Source: Frankiales bacterium
GTDB taxonomy: Bacteria; Actinomycetota; Actinomycetes; JAFAQI01
Direction: 5' to 3'
Length of the DNA stretch: 5,302 bases
NCBI GenBank assembly: GCA_019246495.1
Contig: JAFAQI010000179.1
Span: 1 to 5,302, forward strand
The translations under genes were made by a program, and so were the position numbers. Shown here one piece after another: positions 1 through 5,302 of this stretch (the stretch's first letter is position 1; each line of letters begins with the position of its first letter). Below the pieces are notes generated by a model. It was given only the letters and a program-made list of their open reading frames with translations, was not told the origin of the DNA and did no database searches.

Positions 1-167
1 ACGTGAAGGAGTATCCGGACGCCAAGCACGGCTTCCTGTTCGAGCACACGGGTCTGGCTGCCCGCAGCGAGCCGTTCCTCGTGCAGTACGACCCCGCTGC
101 CGCGGAGGATGCGTGGCAGCGGATCTTCTCGTTCTTCGACCGGCATGTGAAGGGGCAGCAGGCATGA
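1..167 (+). CDS. Dienelactone hydrolase-family protein, C-terminal fragment
   Basis: This is the 3' end of a gene that begins before the window. In-frame codons run from base 3 to a TGA at 165-167, giving the last 54 residues. The segment YPDAKHGF resembles the strand-loop that carries the catalytic histidine of dienelactone hydrolase-type alpha/beta hydrolases (usual form Y-x-x-A-x-H-G-F); that histidine is codon 27-29. It is followed by a stretch typical of the family's end: a small aromatic/acidic segment, then a helix (AAEDAWQRIFSFFDRHV) that closes the fold. The nucleophile and acid of the triad lie outside the window, so activity and substrate cannot be judged. The family hydrolyses dienelactones and other small esters in the cytoplasm. 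The stop codon overlaps the next start, which suggests translational coupling with the SRPBCC gene. Another alpha/beta hydrolase subfamily remains possible. Confidence 0.72.
   Translation, partial: VKEYPDAKHGFLFEHTGLAARSEPFLVQYDPAAAEDAWQRIFSFFDRHVKGQQA
149..155 (+). promoter_or_regulatory. Ribosome binding site of the SRPBCC gene
   Basis: GAAGGGG is a strong Shine-Dalgarno match, 8 bases before the ATG at 164. It lies inside the end of the upstream hydrolase gene. It decides the start: the in-frame GTG at 113 is deep in the upstream gene and has no comparable site. Confidence 0.7.
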
Positions 168-619
168 GCGACGTCGAGGTGCGGGCACGCATCGCCGCCG
201 ATCCCGGGACGGTCTACGGCCTGGTCAGCGACTTGCCGCGGATGGGGGAGTGGAGCCCGGAGAACTCCGGCGGCCGCTGGCTTGACGGGGCCACCGGACC
301 GGCCGTCGACGCGAAGTTCCGCGGCAACAACCGCAAGGGCCTGCGGCGCTGGAGCACGACCGTCACGGTGACCGAAGCGGATCCCGGACGGCGGTTCGCC
401 TTCGAGGTCACCTATGGCCCGTTGCCCATCTCGACGTGGAAGTACGACCTGTCGGCGACACCCGACGGCTGCGAGGTCGTCGAGTCATGGACCGACCGCC
501 GGCCGGGATGGATGCGGGTGGCGTCGGGGCCGGTGATGGGGGTGCGCGACCGCGCGGCGCATAACCGCGCGGGCATGGAGGAGACGCTCGCGAAGCTCAA
601 GGCCACAGCGGAGGCCTGA
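164..619 (+). CDS. SRPBCC (START-like, polyketide cyclase/dehydrase) family protein
   Basis: A 151-residue soluble protein with the profile of the SRPBCC/Polyketide_cyc2 fold. It opens with a beta strand (VEVRARIAADPGTVYGLVSD) running into the family's typical 'V-x-A-x-x-x-x-V-Y-x-L-V-x-D' helix. Next come P-x-M-G-E-W-S-P, alternating strands (TTVTVTEADPGRRFAFEV and a later CEVVESW) and a long C-terminal helix (about residues 130-151) that would line the ligand cavity. Members bind hydrophobic ligands or act as cyclases or hydratases; the substrate cannot be read from the sequence. No signal peptide or membrane segment is visible. The ATG at 164 is preferred because of its ribosome binding site and because the family starts right before the first strand. 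It overlaps the upstream TGA in an ATGA junction, so the two genes are probably co-translated. It converges on xthA with a 17-base gap. Confidence 0.85.
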   Translation: MSDVEVRARIAADPGTVYGLVSDLPRMGEWSPENSGGRWLDGATGPAVDAKFRGNNRKGLRRWSTTVTVTEADPGRRFAFEVTYGPLPISTWKYDLSATPDGCEVVESWTDRRPGWMRVASGPVMGVRDRAAHNRAGMEETLAKLKATAEA

Positions 620-623
620 GGTC

Positions 624-651
624 GACGTCGCTGTGCCTAGAGCGCGACGTC
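624..651. terminator. Inverted repeat at the convergent junction, possible bidirectional terminator
   Basis: GACGTCGC at 624-631 is the perfect reverse complement of GCGACGTC at 644-651, with a 12-base loop that contains the xthA stop codon. It sits where two genes converge, as expected for a shared terminator. There is no T-run on either side, so it is not a classical intrinsic terminator. High-GC bacteria often use such tail-less hairpins, but function here is inference. Confidence 0.35.
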
Positions 652-1458
652 CACCACGACCGGCGCATGGTCGCTCGGGCCCTTGCCCTTGCGCGCGTCG
701 CGGTCGACGTACGCGTCCTTCACTGCTGACGACACCAGCTGGCTGACGAGCACCAAGTCGATGCGCATGCCCATGTTCTTGTGGAACATCCCCGCGCGGT
801 AGTCCCAGTAGGTGTAGGGCGTGTCGTGCTTCATCGCGCGAGGCATGACGTCGTCGAGGCCGAGGTCGCGCAATGCCTTCAGCGCGTCGCGTTCGGCCTT
901 TGTCACATGTGTCGACCCGATGAATGCCTTCGGGTCCCACACGTCACTGTCGGTCGGGGCGATGTTGAAGTCGCCGGTGAGGACGAAGCCGGCGTCCGGC
1001 TTCACCTCCGAGGCGAGCGCGTCGCGCAACGCGGCCAGCCACTCCAGCTTGTATGGGTAGTGCGGACTGTCGAGCGAGCGTCCGTTCGGCACGTAGACCG
1101 ACCACACCCGTAGCGGCCCGCAGGTGGCGCCGACGGCGCGCGCCTCCACCGCCGGTGGCGCACCGATGAGCGCGGGGTCGTCCTCGTCCGGTGGTGGCGC
1201 GTAGGCCGGCTGGCCGGGAAAGCCGAGCGCGACCTCGGTGAGGCCGATCCGCGAGAGGATCGCAACGCCGTTCCAGCGCCCGTCGCCGTTCGTGGCAACT
1301 TCGTAACCAAGCTCTTCGGCGCGTTCACCGGGAAACGCATCGGACGTGCACTTCGTCTCCTGGAGGCACAGGACGTCCGGCTCGGCGAGCTCGAGCCACT
1401 CGTTGAGCCGCGGCAGCCTCGCTCCGACCGAGTTCACGTTCCACGTCGCGATCCGCAC
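637..1458 (-). CDS. xthA: Exodeoxyribonuclease III (ExoIII/AP endonuclease family)
   Basis: A 273-residue, full-length member of the Mg2+-dependent endonuclease/exonuclease/phosphatase family. The family cleaves DNA 5' of abasic sites and degrades 3' ends in base-excision repair. All catalytic motifs are visible: N7 in TWNVNS, metal ligand E34 in LQETK, Y122 in VYVPNG, D163 and N165 in GDFNIAP, D234 in RIDLVL, and the D263-H264 pair in SDHAPV. WNGVAILS (62-69) is the usual second strand. The start is GTG at 1458, since the family begins directly with M-R-I-A-T-W-N-V-N-S, and AGGG at 1466-1469 (minus strand) provides a ribosome binding site 7 bases away. A Pro/Asp-rich loop at about 83-104 is longer than in the enterobacterial enzyme. 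It is divergent from the deaminase gene, with its own promoter presumably within the 55-base spacer. No SOS box is seen near it. Confidence 0.95.
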   Translation of the reverse strand: MRIATWNVNSVGARLPRLNEWLELAEPDVLCLQETKCTSDAFPGERAEELGYEVATNGDGRWNGVAILSRIGLTEVALGFPGQPAYAPPPDEDDPALIGAPPAVEARAVGATCGPLRVWSVYVPNGRSLDSPHYPYKLEWLAALRDALASEVKPDAGFVLTGDFNIAPTDSDVWDPKAFIGSTHVTKAERDALKALRDLGLDDVMPRAMKHDTPYTYWDYRAGMFHKNMGMRIDLVLVSQLVSSAVKDAYVDRDARKGKGPSDHAPVVVDVAL

Positions 1459-1496
1459 GCCGTCACCCTATGCGCGGTAGCCGCGCCGCGATCGGC

Positions 1497-1508
1497 CGTC
1501 CCGGGACG
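1497..1508. promoter_or_regulatory. Perfect 12-base palindrome in the xthA/deaminase divergent spacer
   Basis: CGTCCCGGGACG equals its own reverse complement. It lies 5 bases before the deaminase ATG, inside the only spacer between two divergent genes. That is a place where an operator would be expected, and it could also affect translation initiation. No known regulator is recognised, and chance is not excluded in GC-rich DNA. Confidence 0.3.
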
Positions 1509-1513
1509 CCACT

Positions 1514-2545
1514 ATGGTCGTCGAGATGGTCACGGACGGGGACCTGGTCGCGCTTCCGAAGGCCCACCTGCACCTGCACCTCACCGGCGGGATGCGGCAC
1601 GCGACTCTCGTCGAGCTCGCCTCGGCGTACGGCGTCCAGCTTCCAGAGCGGCTCGTCGACGAACAGCCGGACGACTGGCGGGTCCTCGGCTGGGCGCGCT
1701 TCCAGCGGCTCTATGACCTCGCCCGCGGCGTGTTGCGCACGGCTGAGGACATCAAGCGGCTGGTCCTGGAGATGGCGGACGACGAGCGCGCGGCTGGCTC
1801 GCGGTGGCTGGAGCTGCAGGTCACTCCGACCGGTTACGCCGCGCGGTTGGGCGACGTCGTGACCGCGACAGAGGTCTTCTGCGCTGCCGTTGCCGAGGCG
1901 GAGCGCGCGTCCGGGGTCGGCATCCGGCTGGTCATCGCGGCCAATCGCACTCGCCCGCCATGGGAGGCGGAACTGCTCGCGCGCCTCGCCGTGCGGCACC
2001 GCGGCTACGGCGTCGTCGGCTTCGGGCTGTCCAACGATGAGCGGGCCGGGCGGGTCGACGACTTCGCGAAGGCGTTTCGCATCGCGCGCGACGGTGGGTT
2101 GGTTGCTCTGCCGCATGCCGGTGAGCTGCTGGGTGCGGACTCCGTGCGCCGTACCGTCGACGCCCTCGACCCGCGCCGGATCGGCCACGGGGTGCGGGCT
2201 GCTGAGGACCCGGCGGTGTTGGCGCTGCTCGCTGACCGCGGAATCGCCTGCGAGGTCTGCCCGGCGTCGAACGTTGCGCTTGGAGTGTTCGCCGGGCATG
2301 CGTCGGTGCCCCTGCGCCCGCTCGGGGACGCAGGGGTTGCGGTTGTGCTGGCGGCCGATGACCCGTTGCTGTTCGGCGCAGGGCTGATCGACCAGTACGC
2401 CGCGGCGCGCGACGTGCATGGCTTCGGGCGCGGCGAGGTCGCCGAGCTGGCGCGAGCGTCGATTCGCTACTCGACCATGCCGGCGGACTTGCAGGCCGCT
2501 GCGTTGGCCGACATCGACGTGTGGGAGAACCGATCGTCAGGGTGA
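1514..2545 (+). CDS. Adenosine deaminase-family hydrolase (amidohydrolase superfamily)
   Basis: A 343-residue protein matching the adenosine/AMP deaminase TIM-barrel family in length and motif order. Family members hydrolyse adenosine-type purines to the inosine form plus ammonia in purine salvage. Visible zinc and catalytic residues are H20 and H22 in LHLHLTGG, H201 and E204 in HAGE, H225 in RIGHGVR, and D282-D283 in ADDPLLF. The EVCPASN segment before the last motif is also typical. Two positions depart from classical enzymes: the Asp after the first histidine pair (HxHLDG) is Thr24, and the usual D-L-A-G-D-E stretch reads G-L-S-N-D-E. An actinobacterial subgroup with these features exists to my knowledge, so substrate preference could differ from adenosine. 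The start at 1514 has only a weak GGGA at 1503-1506; the ATG at 1526 is a possible alternative and would keep every motif. The gene is divergent from xthA and convergent with the HNH gene. Confidence 0.87.
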   Translation: MVVEMVTDGDLVALPKAHLHLHLTGGMRHATLVELASAYGVQLPERLVDEQPDDWRVLGWARFQRLYDLARGVLRTAEDIKRLVLEMADDERAAGSRWLELQVTPTGYAARLGDVVTATEVFCAAVAEAERASGVGIRLVIAANRTRPPWEAELLARLAVRHRGYGVVGFGLSNDERAGRVDDFAKAFRIARDGGLVALPHAGELLGADSVRRTVDALDPRRIGHGVRAAEDPAVLALLADRGIACEVCPASNVALGVFAGHASVPLRPLGDAGVAVVLAADDPLLFGAGLIDQYAAARDVHGFGRGEVAELARASIRYSTMPADLQAAALADIDVWENRSSG

Positions 2546-2558
2546 TGAATCGGTGGGC

Positions 2559-3800
2559 TTAGACCCGCAGGGGATATCGAATGGGTTCCTCGTCGTCGAG
2601 GTGTCGCTCCCGGCATCGGCCGGCGGGGCTGGTCCACCGGTAGCCGCGGGGTATGCGCCCCAACGTCCAGCCGCCGTCGTGAGCCAGCCAGTGGTGGTGG
2701 TTGCACAACCACGCGGCGTTCTCGAGTGACGTCGCTCCGCCGTGACGGCGGAAGCGGATGTGGTGCAGCTCGCTGACGCGGTTGCGGCAACGCGGAAATG
2801 CGCAGCGGCCACCGTCGCGCAGATAGGCGGCGCGGCGGATGGCGGCGGTGAACTCGTGGTCGGCCTGACCGATGTCGAGGACTTCGCTGCGGCCCCCCAG
2901 CACGGCCGGGATCAGCTCGGCGTCGCAGGCGAGGCGGCGCGCCGTGTCCGCGCTGATGGTCGCGCCGGAGGGCAGCATGACCAACGCGTCGCGCAGCTGA
3001 CCTTCGAGGACGGCGAGGTCCATCGTGACGATCACGGTGCGAGGTGCGCCGGTGAACGATGGTGCGCCGCCAGACGCAGCCGTCAGGTAGGTGTCGGCCA
3101 GAGTGCCGAGCGCGTCATGGCGGCGCTGGCGCGGCGTACGGTCATCGCCGGGACCGGCGGGCTGTGCGGCGGCGGTCAGGGCGGCGTCGAACCGTGCAGC
3201 TACCTCCGGTGTGAGCGTGCCGCTGATGACAGTGGCGCCGTCCAGGGTGCGGCGCAGGTCGACTCCGCGCTCGGTGAGCCGCTTCTCGCGAGTGATGTCG
3301 CTGGCCTTGTCGATGCCGAGTCCCTGCACCAATTCGTCGGTGAAGCCGGCGATCTCCTCGGGCGGGTTGAGGCGGGCGCGGTCGATCAGGTGCGGCTCGA
3401 CCGTGTCCCGAAGGTCCGGCGGCAGCGCGCGAAGCGAGGTGAGGATCGCCGTCGCGTGCGCGTCGGTGATGACGCCGGCGTTGAACGCCTCCGCCGTCGC
3501 GGGATGGTCCGAGAGTTCGCGACTGAGTCGGACGATGCGCGAGGCGGCTGGTCCGGCGAGCGTCAGGTCTTCGTGCAGCCACGCCCGAGTGCTCCGGCCC
3601 ATCAGCTCGCTCGGCGCGTCGATGGCATCGGCCGCGCGCACCCGGCGTACGACCAACGCCTGCAGCTTGGTGATGACCTCCTGCACGGCTTCGATGTCAC
3701 CCAGCAGCATCAGCGGTTCGGTGATGACCGGGTCCTCAGCGCACATCTTGTCGACGGCGACGACGAGGTCGGCGACCGGTGCGCTGAGCACGAGCGACAT
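2559..3800 (-). CDS. DUF222 / 13E12 repeat-family HNH endonuclease
   Basis: A 413-residue protein with the actinobacterial 13E12 architecture: an N-terminal, mostly helical DUF222 region (about residues 10-270), a linker, and a C-terminal HNH nuclease domain (about 325-380). The nuclease motif is intact. C333-x4-C338 and C366-x2-H369 form the likely zinc knuckle. E-L-H-H-I gives H346-H347, and G-G-A-T-S-L-E-N (N361) followed by L-C-N-H-H-H completes HNH. The family is predicted to cut DNA; the biological target is unknown. ATG at 3800 is chosen over an in-frame TTG at 3833 because GAAGGG lies 9 bases upstream of the ATG. An SOS box 88 bases upstream suggests LexA control. Such genes often occur in many copies per actinobacterial genome, and the M. 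tuberculosis REP13E12 elements carry this gene type. No repeats or insertion-sequence ends flank it here. It ends 13 bases from the convergent deaminase gene. Confidence 0.92.
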   Translation of the reverse strand: MSLVLSAPVADLVVAVDKMCAEDPVITEPLMLLGDIEAVQEVITKLQALVVRRVRAADAIDAPSELMGRSTRAWLHEDLTLAGPAASRIVRLSRELSDHPATAEAFNAGVITDAHATAILTSLRALPPDLRDTVEPHLIDRARLNPPEEIAGFTDELVQGLGIDKASDITREKRLTERGVDLRRTLDGATVISGTLTPEVAARFDAALTAAAQPAGPGDDRTPRQRRHDALGTLADTYLTAASGGAPSFTGAPRTVIVTMDLAVLEGQLRDALVMLPSGATISADTARRLACDAELIPAVLGGRSEVLDIGQADHEFTAAIRRAAYLRDGGRCAFPRCRNRVSELHHIRFRRHGGATSLENAAWLCNHHHWLAHDGGWTLGRIPRGYRWTSPAGRCRERHLDDEEPIRYPLRV

Positions 3801-3809
3801 CGCGGGCAA

Positions 3810-3815
3810 CCCTTC
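3810..3815 (-). promoter_or_regulatory. Ribosome binding site of the HNH endonuclease gene
   Basis: On the minus strand GAAGGG lies 9 bases before the ATG at 3800. It fixes that start over the in-frame TTG at 3833, which would lengthen the protein by 11 residues ([11 protein letters not shown]) without family support. Confidence 0.65.
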
Positions 3816-3888
3816 GGACGCAGGGGATGGCAACCACAGCTACGGATCCGAAAGGCGAGGGACGAGGCAACAAGCGATCAAGCGGGTA

Positions 3889-3904
3889 TCGAACTGATGT
3901 TCGA
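3889..3904. promoter_or_regulatory. LexA operator (SOS box), actinobacterial type
   Basis: TCGAAC-TGAT-GTTCGA is a perfect inverted repeat and matches at all twelve fixed positions the mycobacterial/actinobacterial SOS consensus TCGAAC-N4-GTTCGA. It lies 88 bases upstream of the HNH gene start (minus strand) and 171 bases upstream of typA (plus strand). Position and family precedent make the HNH gene the likely target: LexA would repress it until DNA damage triggers RecA-assisted LexA self-cleavage. No other intact copy was seen in the window. Confidence 0.88.
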
Positions 3905-4061
3905 ACTCTACCTGCCCCGACCGACAGAAAGCAAACCGCCCGACCGGCTGTGGGGAAGTTCTTTCCGGCCGTATGCTCGCGCCAGCGACGCCTTGCTCGG
4001 CATCCAGCTTCGCTCTCCCGGGCGGGCAGCAACGACAACTGGTACGCCGGCAACCGCCCGG

Positions 4062-4067
4062 TAGCCT
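4062..4067 (+). promoter_or_regulatory. Putative -10 element of a leaderless typA promoter
   Basis: TAGCCT fits the actinobacterial -10 pattern TANNNT. Its last base is separated by 8 bases from the GTG start at 4076, so transcription would begin at or within a base or two of the start codon. The same short stretch has no good Shine-Dalgarno sequence, which fits leaderless translation, common in actinobacteria. No clear -35 is visible. Confidence 0.45.
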
Positions 4068-4075
4068 GGCCGGTC

Positions 4076-5302
<1,227 letters not shown>

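Larger units (their letters stand above)
3801..4075. other. Divergent intergenic region between HNH nuclease and typA
   Basis: This 275-base spacer is the longest gene-free stretch of the window. It holds the HNH ribosome binding site, the SOS box (3889-3904), a possible -10 hexamer TATGCT at 3972-3977 (plus strand, no convincing -35) and the TAGCCT hexamer next to the typA start. Short frames crossing it do not look like proteins. No tRNA-like or riboswitch-like fold was recognised. It is less GC-rich around 3840-3960 than the flanking genes, as expected for promoter DNA. Confidence 0.7.

Noticed and set aside
113..163. N-terminal extension of the SRPBCC protein from the GTG at 113
   Set aside because: The segment overlaps the end of the hydrolase gene in another frame. 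The ATG at 164 has a strong ribosome binding site and fits the family's N-terminus.
1463..2419. A 318-codon minus-strand open frame opposite the deaminase gene
   Set aside because: Arg/Asp/Pro-rich translation without domain features, while the opposite strand encodes a complete deaminase-family enzyme.
2546..2600. Possible terminator hairpins between the deaminase and HNH stops (GGG-CTTAGA-CCC and CCTCG-TCGT-CGAGG)
   Set aside because: The stems are only 3 and 5 base pairs with no T-run, and the second lies inside HNH coding sequence. This is too weak to call.
3798..3833. TTG at 3833 as the start of the HNH gene
   Set aside because: The ATG at 3800 has a clear GAAGGG site at 9 bases, and the extra 11 residues resemble untranslated leader.
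3811..3858. Imperfect inverted repeat CCTTCGG / CCGAAAGG around a BamHI-like CGGATCCG palindrome in the HNH leader
   Set aside because: One arm has an extra base and the spacing is long. Neither a regulator site nor a riboswitch is recognisable.
2742..4064. A 440-codon plus-strand open frame opposite the HNH endonuclease gene
   Set aside because: It mirrors the DUF222-HNH gene on the other strand, crosses the SOS-box spacer, and its translation has no recognisable motif. Long antisense frames are expected from strong GC third-position bias.

Overview
The window reads as a piece of chromosome from a high-GC Gram-positive bacterium (Actinomycetota). The grounds are strong G/C third-position bias (long shadow frames lie opposite every gene), frequent GTG starts, a DUF222/13E12-type HNH nuclease, an actinobacterial-type LexA box, and TypA, ExoIII and adenosine-deaminase-like proteins that resemble actinobacterial versions. 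Genus cannot be fixed from the sequence. I see no tRNA, rRNA, CRISPR array, insertion sequence or phage gene.

Layout. (1) 1-619, plus strand: the 3' end of a probable dienelactone hydrolase-family gene, overlapping by an ATGA junction a small SRPBCC (START-like) protein gene. (2) 637-1458, minus strand: a complete exonuclease III gene (xthA), convergent with the SRPBCC gene. A short inverted repeat spans the junction. (3) 1459-1513: a 55-base divergent spacer with a perfect 12-base palindrome. (4) 1514-2545, plus strand: an adenosine deaminase-family metal-dependent hydrolase. (5) 2559-3800, minus strand: a DUF222/13E12-type HNH endonuclease, convergent with the deaminase. (6) 3801-4075: a 275-base divergent intergenic region holding a perfect 16-base SOS box. 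(7) 4076 to the window end, plus strand: the first 409 codons of the ribosome-associated GTPase TypA/BipA, cut by the window edge and probably leaderless.

How the parts relate. Most of this is housekeeping content without an obvious shared pathway. Only the first two genes look like one transcription unit. The most notable signal is the LexA operator TCGAAC-N4-GTTCGA at 3889-3904, 88 bases upstream of the HNH nuclease start. It makes this nuclease a probable member of the DNA-damage regulon. No multi-gene defence or biosynthetic system can be supported here.
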